A stretch of 64,000 nucleotides of DNA from Lachnospiraceae bacterium (GTDB lineage: Bacteria; Bacillota; Clostridia; Lachnospirales; Lachnospiraceae): assembly GCA_024403455.1 (NCBI GenBank), contig JAKSRR010000011.1, positions 24,489 to 88,488 on the forward strand, given 5' to 3'. The stretch's first letter is position 1. Each line of letters starts with the position of its first letter. A model generated the notes under the pieces. The model was not told the origin of the DNA and ran no database searches. It was given only the letters and a program-made list of their open reading frames with translations. This document shows, piece by piece, positions 1 through 8,780 of this stretch. A program made the position numbers and the translations under genes.

Positions 1-1230
1 ATAAACATACCACTTATCATAAATGTGCGGCACAATAATCCGCACATCTACACCACTTCGATCCGCCTGAATCAAGTTTTCTCTCATTCTTGAATCCAGC
101 ACCAGATACGGAGTTGTAATAAACACATAGTCTCTAGCTTTGTTCATCATACGAAGATAGGCTCCCTCAACGGGATTATCCTCATTGTGATGCGGTCCAC
201 CAGAGAATGGCTGCACAATTCCTTCCGCTTTTATTTCTGTAGTACAGTGAAAATCTTCTAACTTTTCGGTAGTTTTGTGACAAGAGGACCACATCGTAAT
301 AAACTGCGCCGTCAATGACTCTACCGCCATTCCTTCTAGCCTCACCATGCTATCCTTCCAGTGACCAAAACGCTTCTCTTTATTGATATATTCATCTGCT
401 AAATTAACGCCACCAATATATCCAACATTTCCGTCTACTACTGTAATTTTCCTATGGTCACGAAAGTTAAAGGAAAGTGAGGGGATTCGCTGATGAATCG
501 GCGCAAAGCAGCAAAGCTTAATTCCTTTTGCTCGCATCTCTTTACGCATTCCCGGAATATTCATAAAAAGACTTCCGAAGTCATCCACAATCATGCGGAC
601 ATCCACACCTGCAGCCGCCTTCTCCGTTAAGATAGATAAAATCTCACGCCACCATTTTCCATCAAGGACAATGAAATATTCTAAGAAAATAAATTTTTCA
701 GCGCTTCTAAGGTCCTCTAAAAATTTACCCTCTGCATCATCACCTACAGGGTAATAGTTCGCTTTTGTATTCTCATAAAGCGGGAATTCGTTGCTATACA
801 GGTATCTCGGGATTTGAACCTTATTCGGATGCTGCGATGCATAACGCTCAACATTTGGCGCAGAATCTCCCAGCTGCGATAGCATCTCCTTCTCTTCCCG
901 TCGCATACGCTTATTAAAAGAGGAGTTTTTACTCACATTTCCCCATATCATATAAAGCAGAAGTCCCGTAACCGGTACAAGAGCCATAATCAGAATCCAC
1001 TGTTTCTGGTTATACTCCTCATCTCCCACCATCGCAAAAACAAACACCAGACCAACCAATTCAAAAACCAGGTATATTTTGTCATGATATTCTTCCAGAA
1101 AATTAGCGGCCATCCACATAAATACAATCTGGACCGCCAACGCCAAAAGCACCGTTACCATACGAATAATTGCTAGGTATACGGTCTTAATTTTCTTATT
1201 CTTTTTGATTTGGTCTTCCGTTTTTGCCAT
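1..1230 (-). CDS. cls: Cardiolipin synthase (phospholipase D family), 3' end beyond the window
   Basis: Membrane enzyme that condenses two phosphatidylglycerols into cardiolipin and glycerol. I translated it from the reverse strand: it starts MAKTEDQ at 1230 and stays open to base 1 (410 codons), so the C-terminus is missing. Hydrophobic segments lie in roughly the first 110 residues, followed by the first HKD motif HRKITVVD at about residues 259-266. The second HKD motif expected in this family would lie past the window edge. The start is one base after the stop of the dehydrogenase gene, so the two are probably co-transcribed. The family is clear; the full-length state cannot be judged. Confidence 0.9.
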   Translation of the reverse strand, partial: MAKTEDQIKKNKKIKTVYLAIIRMVTVLLALAVQIVFMWMAANFLEEYHDKIYLVFELVGLVFVFAMVGDEEYNQKQWILIMALVPVTGLLLYMIWGNVSKNSSFNKRMRREEKEMLSQLGDSAPNVERYASQHPNKVQIPRYLYSNEFPLYENTKANYYPVGDDAEGKFLEDLRSAEKFIFLEYFIVLDGKWWREILSILTEKAAAGVDVRMIVDDFGSLFMNIPGMRKEMRAKGIKLCCFAPIHQRIPSLSFNFRDHRKITVVDGNVGYIGGVNLADEYINKEKRFGHWKDSMVRLEGMAVESLTAQFITMWSSCHKTTEKLEDFHCTTEIKAEGIVQPFSGGPHHNEDNPVEGAYLRMMNKARDYVFITTPYLVLDSRMRENLIQADRSGVDVRIIVPHIYDKWYVY

Positions 1231-1231
1231 A

Positions 1232-2188
1232 CTATATAATTCTGTTTCTCTTTTCCCCTCGAAGGAATGCCTGTATATTTTCCACAGTCTCTGTTACGAC
1301 TCTATTTCTCGCTTCCGTCGATGCCCATGCCATATGCGGCGTAATAATGAGTTTATCCTCATCCTTAATTTTTCCTAAAGGATTGTCCGGCGTAATGGGT
1401 TCACCTTCTAGTACATCCAATCCTGCGGCTGCAATCTCATCATTACATAATGCCTCATATAAAGCTGCATTATCCACCACAGGCCCTCTTGCCACGTTAA
1501 TGAGAATGGCTGTTTTTTTCATTTTTTTAAGTGCAGCCCCATCGATTAAATGCTTTGTTTTTTCTGTCAGCGGACAGTGCAGGGACAGAAAATCCGACTG
1601 TGCTAACAGTTCTTCAAAATCTACTTGATGGTATCCTTCTTCCAAGGATCGACCGCTCGCAGAATAACAGATTACTTTACATCCAAAACTTTCTGCTACT
1701 TTGGCAACGCCCTTTCCGATATTTCCCATACCAACAATGCCCCAAGTCTTTCCTTCTAGTTCTGTAAATGTCTTCTCAAAATAGGAAAAACCATTCAGGT
1801 TACCATAGGTACCATCCTTTACAAAACGATCATAAAAAGGCAAATGCTCTAGCAAATAAAAGGCTAGTGCAAAAGTGTGCTGCACAACAGCAGGGGTCGA
1901 ATAGCCTGCCACGTTACACACTGCAATTCCTTTGTCCTTACAGTATTCTAAATCAATGTTGTCATAGCCTGTTGCGAATTCACAAATCAGTTTTACATTC
2001 TCACAACCTGCCATGGTAGTTGCATTCAGTTTGCATTTATTGGCAATAACAATCTCCGCATCCCCAATATGGGCAGCTGCTTCTTCCGGTTTTGTATTGC
2101 CATACACTGTCACATCCCCAAAAACATCAATTGGTGTAACTGGCACATCTAGTCCTATAGTATTTCTTTCAAGAATCACTACTTTCAT
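1232..2188 (-). CDS. D-isomer-specific 2-hydroxyacid dehydrogenase (glycerate/hydroxypyruvate type)
   Basis: Cytosolic NAD(P)-dependent oxidoreductase of 318 residues, the usual length for the family. A Rossmann nucleotide motif GMGNIGKG is at about 153-160. The catalytic Arg is in NVARGP, the Glu in EGEP and the His in ITPHMAW near the C-terminus. Sequence style is closest to glycerate dehydrogenase/hydroxypyruvate reductase, but the substrate cannot be fixed from sequence. The start has a GAGA-type SD a few bases upstream. It lies between the AEC transporter and cls on the same strand, which may suggest transport of a small organic acid; that link is inference. Confidence 0.85.
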   Translation of the reverse strand: MKVVILERNTIGLDVPVTPIDVFGDVTVYGNTKPEEAAAHIGDAEIVIANKCKLNATTMAGCENVKLICEFATGYDNIDLEYCKDKGIAVCNVAGYSTPAVVQHTFALAFYLLEHLPFYDRFVKDGTYGNLNGFSYFEKTFTELEGKTWGIVGMGNIGKGVAKVAESFGCKVICYSASGRSLEEGYHQVDFEELLAQSDFLSLHCPLTEKTKHLIDGAALKKMKKTAILINVARGPVVDNAALYEALCNDEIAAAGLDVLEGEPITPDNPLGKIKDEDKLIITPHMAWASTEARNRVVTETVENIQAFLRGEKRNRII

Positions 2189-2279
2189 GACTTATCTCTC
2201 ACTAACATTTATATTTATAATTACAATCATGGCTTCATACTTACGCGCACTTAACGCATGCTTTCCTATCTAGCAGCAT

Positions 2280-3209
2280 CTATCCATACATAAGCAGCAC
2301 CATCACAGGCATCGTAAGAATACTTAGCATCGTTCCGAGGAGAACGGTGTTGGCTGCCTTTTTCTGTCCCTGCCCAATCAGCTCTGCATAATTTAATACC
2401 ATGCTGGCGACAGGCGCTGCTGTCAGAATAAAGACAGTCTTCCTAAAGTCCACCGATACCGGCAATAGTTTAAGGACAAAGAATGCTAATGTGGGCATGC
2501 ACAGCTGCTTAATAGCAATGGTAAAGTAAACCATTTTATCCGTAAAAAGGCTGGCAAATTTCATCGTGCCCAAGCGCATTCCCATAATAATCATACATAG
2601 TGGCGCAGACATCTTCCCTAACAGAGTTACCATCGTATCTAGCTGACTTGGCATCTTTACTCCGCTAATAAATAGTGGCAAAGCAACAACTAGCGATAGT
2701 GTGCTAGGATTTAGTAAAGCATTGCGAATCCGCATATAACTTTTATCATTGGAGATAATGTAAGAGGTTAAGGTCCACCCTATAAAATTCATCCCCAGAC
2801 AGTATATGGTAGAAAGTAGCACCGCCTCTGGATACTCCGGCATCACCACTTCTAATAACGGGACTGCCATAAATCCAGCATTTCCCATACCCGTCGCGAT
2901 ATTATAAATACGATAATTTATATCCTCTTTCTTTTTACGATATATAAAGCGAAATAGTAGCAAAAGTCCTGCCTGTATACACATAGAGAACACAAGCACA
3001 ATCACTGCATCCTTCACCAGCGCCACACTAAATTCCATATCTGTAATGGTATATATAGTGAGACAGGGCGCTGACACATACATCAACAGTTTAGCAAAGG
3101 CACCAATACCATCCTCTTTAATCAGCTTTGTTTTTAGCAACGCAAGACCTATGGATGCATAGCCAAGCATCATTGCTACGGCACCCAGGGTACTAAGAAA
3201 GCCATCCAT
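2280..3209 (-). CDS. AEC family transporter (auxin efflux carrier-like permease)
   Basis: Integral membrane protein of 309 residues with about ten hydrophobic helices in two halves around a polar centre, typical of AEC/BASS-like carriers such as malate or other organic-acid permeases. The asparagine-containing helix motif GMGNAGFMAVP is visible near residue 110. The start follows an AGAGGA SD about seven bases upstream. The gene follows the murG terminator and precedes the hydroxyacid dehydrogenase by about 90 bases on the same strand, so it probably opens a small operon. The substrate is unknown. Confidence 0.8.
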   Translation of the reverse strand: MDGFLSTLGAVAMMLGYASIGLALLKTKLIKEDGIGAFAKLLMYVSAPCLTIYTITDMEFSVALVKDAVIVLVFSMCIQAGLLLLFRFIYRKKKEDINYRIYNIATGMGNAGFMAVPLLEVVMPEYPEAVLLSTIYCLGMNFIGWTLTSYIISNDKSYMRIRNALLNPSTLSLVVALPLFISGVKMPSQLDTMVTLLGKMSAPLCMIIMGMRLGTMKFASLFTDKMVYFTIAIKQLCMPTLAFFVLKLLPVSVDFRKTVFILTAAPVASMVLNYAELIGQGQKKAANTVLLGTMLSILTMPVMVLLMYG

Positions 3210-3284
3210 GACATATCCTCTTTTTCAATTACATCAATATTATTTTACTCCAATTCTGCAAGAATCCAAAACTAGTACTCCTAG

Positions 3285-3316
3285 CAAAGAAAGACCCCGA
3301 CTTACTTGCCGGGGTT
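3285..3316 (-). terminator. Rho-independent terminator after murG
   Basis: On the minus strand ACCCCG pairs with CGGGGT around a 10-base loop and is followed by the T-rich run TCTTTCTTT. It lies about 20 bases past the murG stop and separates that operon from the AEC transporter. Confidence 0.7.
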
Positions 3317-3334
3317 ACTTCATTGTACTGATTT

Positions 3335-4411
3335 CTATTTTGTTTTCTCACGAACCGCATCTTCTATAAGACCAATCACTGCATCGATAGCACTTTTCTC
3401 CTGTGCTTTCCGCATGCTCTTCGTATAGGAATCGCGATTGAAGTACAGCTCATGAAGTTTATCCATGAGTGTACTGCTATCCATATCTTCCTCGTGTAGA
3501 ACCATAGAGAAATTCTGCGCCGCAAAGGAAGCAGCATTTAAAAGTTGGTCTCCTCTGGATACGGATGCCGGTAGCGGGACCAGAAGATTGGGAATGCATA
3601 ATGCCTTTAGTTCACAAATGGCGTTGGCACCAGCACGACTTAATACTACATCAGAAGCAGCAAATAAATCTTTCAACTCTGCCTTTACATATTCGAACTG
3701 TCTGTAGCCAGGCTTACCAATCAGGAGATTATCCATCTTCTCCTTGCCACAGATATGAATTACATTAAAATCTGCCAGTAACTGGGGAAGTGCTGCACGT
3801 ACTACTTCATTGATTGCACCAGCACCTTGGCTTCCTCCAATCACAAGTACCACTGGCTTATTATCTACAAAGTCACAAATCTTGCGGCCATTCTCGCGAT
3901 TCCCCTTTAGTAATTCTTCTCGAATCGGGGATCCCGTCAGGAAGCTCTTTCCCTCTGGAAGATACTTTGCCGTTTCTGGAAAGTTGTAGCAAATCTTATC
4001 TGCCACAGGAATACATAGTTTATTTGCCAGTCCCGGAGTTAAGTCAGACTCATGAATTACACAAGGGATTTTTAATTTATGCGCAGAGCGAACTACCGGC
4101 ACTGCCACATAACCACCCTTTGAGAATACCACGTCCGGCTGCAGGTTCTTCAAAATCTTTTTCGCCTCTGACAAACCTTTTAATACGCGAAATGGATCCG
4201 AAAGATTCTTCGGGTCTAAATATCGTCTGAACTTTCCTGTGGAAATCCCATAATAGGGAATCCCCATTTCAGACACCAGTTTTTTCTCTATTCCTTCATA
4301 GGAACCAATATAATGAACTTCATATCCAAGTTCTTTTAATTTGGGAAGCAGTGCCAAATTGGGAGTTACATGTCCCGCAGTACCACCACCTGTCAGCACA
4401 ATTTTTTTCAT
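3335..4411 (-). CDS. murG: UDP-GlcNAc:undecaprenyl-PP-MurNAc-pentapeptide GlcNAc transferase
   Basis: Last cytoplasmic step of lipid II synthesis: adds GlcNAc to lipid I at the inner face of the membrane. The N-terminal GGGTAGHV loop (about residues 8-15), the GGSQGA loop near 195 and an HESD motif near 120 are all MurG hallmarks, and the length (358 residues) is normal. An ATG two codons upstream (4417) is possible, but the GGA of the SD abuts that codon and is six bases from the ATG at 4411, so I take 4411. It is last in a run with rhomboid, flavodoxin-SCP2, HIT and TSCPD genes. Confidence 0.95.
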   Translation of the reverse strand: MKKIVLTGGGTAGHVTPNLALLPKLKELGYEVHYIGSYEGIEKKLVSEMGIPYYGISTGKFRRYLDPKNLSDPFRVLKGLSEAKKILKNLQPDVVFSKGGYVAVPVVRSAHKLKIPCVIHESDLTPGLANKLCIPVADKICYNFPETAKYLPEGKSFLTGSPIREELLKGNRENGRKICDFVDNKPVVLVIGGSQGAGAINEVVRAALPQLLADFNVIHICGKEKMDNLLIGKPGYRQFEYVKAELKDLFAASDVVLSRAGANAICELKALCIPNLLVPLPASVSRGDQLLNAASFAAQNFSMVLHEEDMDSSTLMDKLHELYFNRDSYTKSMRKAQEKSAIDAVIGLIEDAVREKTK

Positions 4412-4444
4412 GGTCATTCCTTCATAGAATTAATAATGTGTCTG

Positions 4445-4687
4445 TTAGGCCTCCATTGCCTGTAGAAGCGCCTTCGCTAGCTGGTCTGGGCAAGATGTTC
4501 CTCTGCCATTACAGTCAATACCCTGCATCCTTGCTACAGCATCTTCCACCTTCATACCCTGCACAAGTGCTGCAACACCTTTGGTATTACCATTGCAACC
4601 ACCAGTAAACTTCACGCTCTTTACGATGTCTCCATCTAGTTCAACATCAATTGCCTGACTACATACACCTCTTGGAATATATCTCAT
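4445..4687 (-). CDS. TSCPD domain protein (TIGR03905-like)
   Basis: Small protein of 80 residues carrying the signature TSCPDQLA near residue 64 and several cysteines (CSQ, GGCNGN, DCNG, SCPD) that could bind metal or a cofactor. The same domain occurs at the C-terminus of some ribonucleotide reductases; stand-alone forms are common in Clostridia and have no settled function. The start has an AAGGAGA SD about 11 bases upstream. It lies tightly between the HIT gene and murG. Confidence 0.85.
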   Translation of the reverse strand: MRYIPRGVCSQAIDVELDGDIVKSVKFTGGCNGNTKGVAALVQGMKVEDAVARMQGIDCNGRGTSCPDQLAKALLQAMEA

Positions 4688-4710
4688 AGTAATTTATTCT
4701 CCTTAATCAT

Positions 4711-5118
4711 TTACGCTTCGCAAACAGCTTTTCTAACACTTTCCATTTCCTCCGGTGTTGTCGTTCCGGGGTTCCAAAGAATATGCTGTCCATCTCCTTC
4801 ATATCTGGGAATCAGATGCAAATGAAAATGGGATACAGTCTGTCCTGCTGCCGCGCCATTGTTCTGTACCAAATTAAATCCGTCGGCATGCAAAGCTTCT
4901 TTCATTCGAGTCGCCATCTTCTTTGCAAGTGCCATAGCACCACAGGCTGTTTCTTCTGGTAATTCAAAAAGATCTGCCGCATGCGACTTTGGAAGAATTA
5001 ATGCATGACCTTTTGTTGCTGGACCCAAGTCTAAAATCACACGAAATTTTTCATCCTCATAAAGTGTGGTGGATGGAATCTCACCATTTGCTATCTTGCA
5101 AAAAATACAGTCACTCAT
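4711..5118 (-). CDS. HIT family nucleotide hydrolase/transferase
   Basis: 135-residue histidine-triad protein with the motif HFHLHLIP (His 97, 99 and 101) and the N-terminal C-x-x-C (Cys4, Cys7) found in zinc-binding HIT proteins of the HinT/Hit type. Family members hydrolyse phosphoramidates or dinucleoside polyphosphates such as adenosine phosphoramidate; the true substrate here is not known. An AGAGGA SD lies six to seven bases before the ATG. It is co-oriented and closely spaced with the TSCPD and flavodoxin genes. Confidence 0.9.
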   Translation of the reverse strand: MSDCIFCKIANGEIPSTTLYEDEKFRVILDLGPATKGHALILPKSHAADLFELPEETACGAMALAKKMATRMKEALHADGFNLVQNNGAAAGQTVSHFHLHLIPRYEGDGQHILWNPGTTTPEEMESVRKAVCEA

Positions 5119-5133
5119 ACTATATCCTCTCTT

Positions 5134-6138
5134 CTATTCATGATCTTCCATAAACGGAAATACAATGTCTAGCTGTCTTAATCTGCCGAAATCGCCTTTA
5201 TTCACAATCTTGCCTGCCATAAAGGATCCTTGGAAGGTAGCACGTCCTCCAATAATCTCATCTAGCACCTCTGCATCCATGGTCAGTACCACATCTGGAT
5301 TGTCTGCTTCGCCAACCCCAGTAATTAGGCTACTGTTATCAATCTGGATAAGCAGATTCTCTTTCCTTCCCTTCAGCACAAACTTATATTTGGTATGCAC
5401 CTCCGGCTTTGCTTTAAAATGTTTTTCAAAGGCCTCGGTATAAACTTCCAGTCCCAACTCCTTCTGTCCCTTTAACGCACTCATGAACTGACCGGTCAAT
5501 TCCTTCACATCCACCTTCTGCTGTTCCACAAACTTTTCGTTGGTAATAAGCTCCGTGTACTGTTCGGTCTCTTTCTGCGTCAGAATAGAGGGCTTTGTTT
5601 TATTAACCTTTTCATCGGTGTGTTTATTAGAAACAGGAAGTCCCTGTCGTCTCTGGGAAATGCAACGATACAAATCCTCCGCTGCCTTTTCAACATATTT
5701 TCCGTAAGTTTGATTCTTCTCTAAAAGACTGCTGTCTGGAAAATAACCGCAAATACCTTCTGCACTGCTACCACCTAAAGTTTCCCAGGCAATCTTTAAA
5801 TCTAGTAGTGCTTCTCGCTCTCCATAAGTTGTAGACATAACCACGGGAGCCATATATAACTGTTTCATTTTTTCCTTATCGCCGTAAAGCCAGCAGGCAT
5901 CTAGGAAACTCATAAGATACCCACCAATGCCATACCACTCTACAGTGGTAGCAAGGATAATGCCATCCGCATCCTTTAGGGTAGACGGAAGGGTTGTAAT
6001 ATTATTCTTGATATCAAATAGATCATAGCGAGTATGCTCTACCTGTAAATCATCCAAGACCATCTCCATTTTCTTTACAGCCAGCAAGGAGGGATCTCCA
6101 ATGATTCCTCTTCCGCCATAATAAATGTTGATTTTCAT
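5134..6138 (-). CDS. Flavodoxin/NADPH-dependent FMN reductase-like protein fused to an SCP2 sterol-carrier domain
   Basis: 334 residues with two parts. Residues about 1-165 resemble the flavodoxin-fold NAD(P)H:FMN reductases (TTVEWYGIGG and STTYGEREA are the flavin-loop equivalents). After a charged linker, residues about 210-330 match the SCP2 fold (LLIQIDN, NPDVVLTMD, the GGRATFQGSFMAGKI stretch), a hydrophobic ligand pocket. A redox step on a lipid-like or hydrophobic substrate is a plausible inference. The start overlaps the rhomboid stop by four bases (ATGA), so the two are translationally coupled. Confidence 0.75.
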   Translation of the reverse strand: MKINIYYGGRGIIGDPSLLAVKKMEMVLDDLQVEHTRYDLFDIKNNITTLPSTLKDADGIILATTVEWYGIGGYLMSFLDACWLYGDKEKMKQLYMAPVVMSTTYGEREALLDLKIAWETLGGSSAEGICGYFPDSSLLEKNQTYGKYVEKAAEDLYRCISQRRQGLPVSNKHTDEKVNKTKPSILTQKETEQYTELITNEKFVEQQKVDVKELTGQFMSALKGQKELGLEVYTEAFEKHFKAKPEVHTKYKFVLKGRKENLLIQIDNSSLITGVGEADNPDVVLTMDAEVLDEIIGGRATFQGSFMAGKIVNKGDFGRLRQLDIVFPFMEDHE

Positions 6139-7196
6139 CCCTGTTCCCCCTTCTCTGCAGTGGAAGTCTCCTTCTTATTAAACATCCATCCCACCAGTGC
6201 AAAAACAGCTGCTGCAAAGACACCACCTAGGAACCCTCCCAAATGTGCCATAAAATCTGTATTCGTGGACTCTGTTGTACTGAGCAACATACAAATCAGC
6301 GCCATACCAATCCGGAACCACAAATCCTTTCCAAACGTTCCACGGTTGGTCACCATATAGAAAAGAAGCATTCCAAAGATTCCGTAGATGGCTCCGGACG
6401 CTCCTAAGGTCATATATACATTCCCTGTCTTCACGGAATAAATCATGGAAAAGAGTCCACCGACTAGTCCCGAAACTACATAGCCGATACATAACCTCGC
6501 ATTCCCAAAAAACTGTCCCGCATAACCTCCTACCATAAACAAAACAAACATATTGTAGAAAATATGCAGAAAACTTCCATGCATAAACAGGTTTGTAATC
6601 AGTCTGTATACCTCACCCTTTACAAAAAGGCTCTCTGCATCCAACGCCATCATCTTCAGAGAAATGGCTCCCTGCATGGTCATCAGAAACATTACAATAT
6701 TAATTGCTGCAATCACCCATACAGGGATGCTGCGTTTCGGTCTTGGTGTCATAGCCGGCGGAAGTGCGCCCAAATGGATTCCTTTTTCTCCAATCCAATT
6801 TTCTAACGGTGCACGCAAGCCTTGAAAATCCTGCATATGATTCTCATAAAGATAGATTTTCTCATCTAATGAATCTAAATACCAGTAGTTAGCATTTTGC
6901 TGGCAAATAGCAAGACCTTTTTCATTACGTTCTGCAATGATTAATGATAAATTTCTAGGAATCTGCCTCGTAATCATCTGAACACGTTCCGTCATCCCAC
7001 GCACTACGCTATCAATATATGTCCCCTCGAGTTCTGGGTGGCCTACCATATCTACGACAGTCACCATATCAATCCCAAAATTCGTCTGGCGCAAAAAAAC
7101 AACGACATCACCATTGCCACTACGGGCAGTCAGGCGATATCCTTGCATCATTAAAAATGTATCTATAGAATTGTTCTGTGTATTTTGTGTATTCAT
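6135..7196 (-). CDS. Rhomboid family intramembrane serine protease
   Basis: 353-residue membrane protease. A soluble N-terminal region of about 150 residues precedes six or seven helices. The catalytic dyad is visible as Ser267 in GASGAIYG and His318 in MAHLGG, and the loop HGSFLHIFYNM matches the conserved HxxxxHxxxN of active rhomboids. It should cleave transmembrane segments of other membrane proteins; targets are unknown. An AAGG SD lies seven bases upstream. It opens the run that ends with murG. Confidence 0.92.
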   Translation of the reverse strand: MNTQNTQNNSIDTFLMMQGYRLTARSGNGDVVVFLRQTNFGIDMVTVVDMVGHPELEGTYIDSVVRGMTERVQMITRQIPRNLSLIIAERNEKGLAICQQNANYWYLDSLDEKIYLYENHMQDFQGLRAPLENWIGEKGIHLGALPPAMTPRPKRSIPVWVIAAINIVMFLMTMQGAISLKMMALDAESLFVKGEVYRLITNLFMHGSFLHIFYNMFVLFMVGGYAGQFFGNARLCIGYVVSGLVGGLFSMIYSVKTGNVYMTLGASGAIYGIFGMLLFYMVTNRGTFGKDLWFRIGMALICMLLSTTESTNTDFMAHLGGFLGGVFAAAVFALVGWMFNKKETSTAEKGEQG

Positions 7197-7218
7197 TACG
7201 CTACCTTATATTGTAACT

Positions 7219-8778
7219 TTATTCCGTTGTTTCGTCTATAACGGGGAAGGTTTCTTCCACCTGACCTTCTGGAATATTTTCACTATTTTCACCAGCCTCG
7301 CCACTTCCTTCTTCTGTCGTTTGTGGCTCCCAGTTAATACTCATCGTTGCTGGGTGACGATTATAATTATCACTATGTAAGCTCTCATCCATCCAGGCAA
7401 GACGCTTTTGCAAAAAAGTTGTGATTCCTTCCGGGTTCGTATCTAGTTCTACTCCATAGCAATGACTCTGGTATGTTCCAGATGCTGCTACCTGATTCAT
7501 ATGAACAAAGACACTTTCCTCTATAATTTTACTTAACGCATCCTTCTTTTCATCAAACCGGCACTTTACCTTCTCCATAAATGCGTCATTCTTCACCAAA
7601 TCATCTGGCCAGTGATGTTGACACATGGCATAGATAGCTTCTCCTGTGCACCAGCTTTGATACGTCGGTTCATCAAACTTAAAGTTACCAAAAGCATGAT
7701 CAAAGTCCCACACAGGCCCAATCATAAGCTTTCCTCCTGGTCGTTTATACAGGTAGGTACTGCGATTAAAAGAGGAGTCTGTATTAAAGGTCAGCTCCAT
7801 AACTATAAACCAGTCCACAAAACTATCCATATCAATATATGCTTCTATATTCTCCCCGCTGACAATGGCCGCATCCGTAAGACGCATATACTCTATCGCA
7901 GCATCAATTGCCTGCTGGTTCCCAGCTACCGGTTCCGGATAGGTAATAAAGGTACTGGGAAGATGGCCAACCTTGAAGTATTCCAAACCATATACGTGTT
8001 CATTGTAAAAGTCAAAACTGGTCTCCATCAGAAACGCAGTATCTTCCGGCTCTAGTACATATGCTTCACCCCGGCAGAGTTGTCCGTACGTTAGCATTCT
8101 GTTCTCATCGAACGGATACTCCTCTTCTATAGAAAAAAGTTCCACCTTATCTTCTGCTACTTCTACCTTTTCTGCAAGTTGATAAATGCCAATATATTTC
8201 CCATTAAGCACGACATCCACAGCATAGGTCTCTGCTGTAAAGGAAAGCGCATCCATTTCCCTAGCAATATCCGTAGCAACAGCATCTCTTACAATCGCAG
8301 GATCGCCATAATTAGAACGCAAAACCCATTTTCGGGAAGGCTTCATCCCCAGAAAAGATACTTTCTCATCAAATTTCAGCAAATAACTTTTTTGCGGATA
8401 GGTGGTCCAACTGGCATTCCCTCGTCCTCGGAAAGCGCAACTATAGACTGCCTGATTCCCTATCTGCAGACTTCCATCTACATAGTTTTTATTAGATGCA
8501 ATCGGGGCACCATTTTCTGTTGTTAAATATAACACTGGTAGCTGTGTCGGCGCAAAATATGCCGTGAGAAGTTCCGGCGTGGTTAATGTTCCCCCCTCTA
8601 CAGGCTCTTCCGTCAACGTATACTGTCTGGTAACTCTTGCTTCGGGCTCGACCTTCACCCCTTCGTCTTCCATGGCATCATCTGCTGCTGCAGAAATCAT
8701 AGCCTTTCCAAAAACAGTCACTATAAAAATGAAACAACCGGCCAACAGCGCTGCTAGCCGGAACTTTCCCTTTTGCAT
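7219..8778 (-). CDS. CotH family protein (secreted atypical kinase-like)
   Basis: 519 residues. CotH of Bacillus is an atypical protein kinase acting on spore coat proteins; related proteins occur in many non-coat settings. Seen here: an N-terminal hydrophobic signal/anchor (about residues 7-30), the RGRGNASW motif near 115-122 and the GPVWDFDHAFGN metal-site motif near 355-366. A GTG four codons upstream is possible, but an ATG at 8778 has a GGAG SD six bases before it and starts two bases after the previous stop. It is a paralogue of the CotH gene at 9733-11394 and shares a tight cluster with it. The C-terminal tail is acidic. Confidence 0.88.
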   Translation of the reverse strand: MQKGKFRLAALLAGCFIFIVTVFGKAMISAAADDAMEDEGVKVEPEARVTRQYTLTEEPVEGGTLTTPELLTAYFAPTQLPVLYLTTENGAPIASNKNYVDGSLQIGNQAVYSCAFRGRGNASWTTYPQKSYLLKFDEKVSFLGMKPSRKWVLRSNYGDPAIVRDAVATDIAREMDALSFTAETYAVDVVLNGKYIGIYQLAEKVEVAEDKVELFSIEEEYPFDENRMLTYGQLCRGEAYVLEPEDTAFLMETSFDFYNEHVYGLEYFKVGHLPSTFITYPEPVAGNQQAIDAAIEYMRLTDAAIVSGENIEAYIDMDSFVDWFIVMELTFNTDSSFNRSTYLYKRPGGKLMIGPVWDFDHAFGNFKFDEPTYQSWCTGEAIYAMCQHHWPDDLVKNDAFMEKVKCRFDEKKDALSKIIEESVFVHMNQVAASGTYQSHCYGVELDTNPEGITTFLQKRLAWMDESLHSDNYNRHPATMSINWEPQTTEEGSGEAGENSENIPEGQVEETFPVIDETTE

Positions 8779-8780
8779 TT

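Noticed and set aside
3814-4230. Plus-strand frame of 138 codons opposite murG
   Set aside because: It lies opposite a clear murG, has no SD and no recognisable protein character. The same holds for the other long frames opposite real genes.
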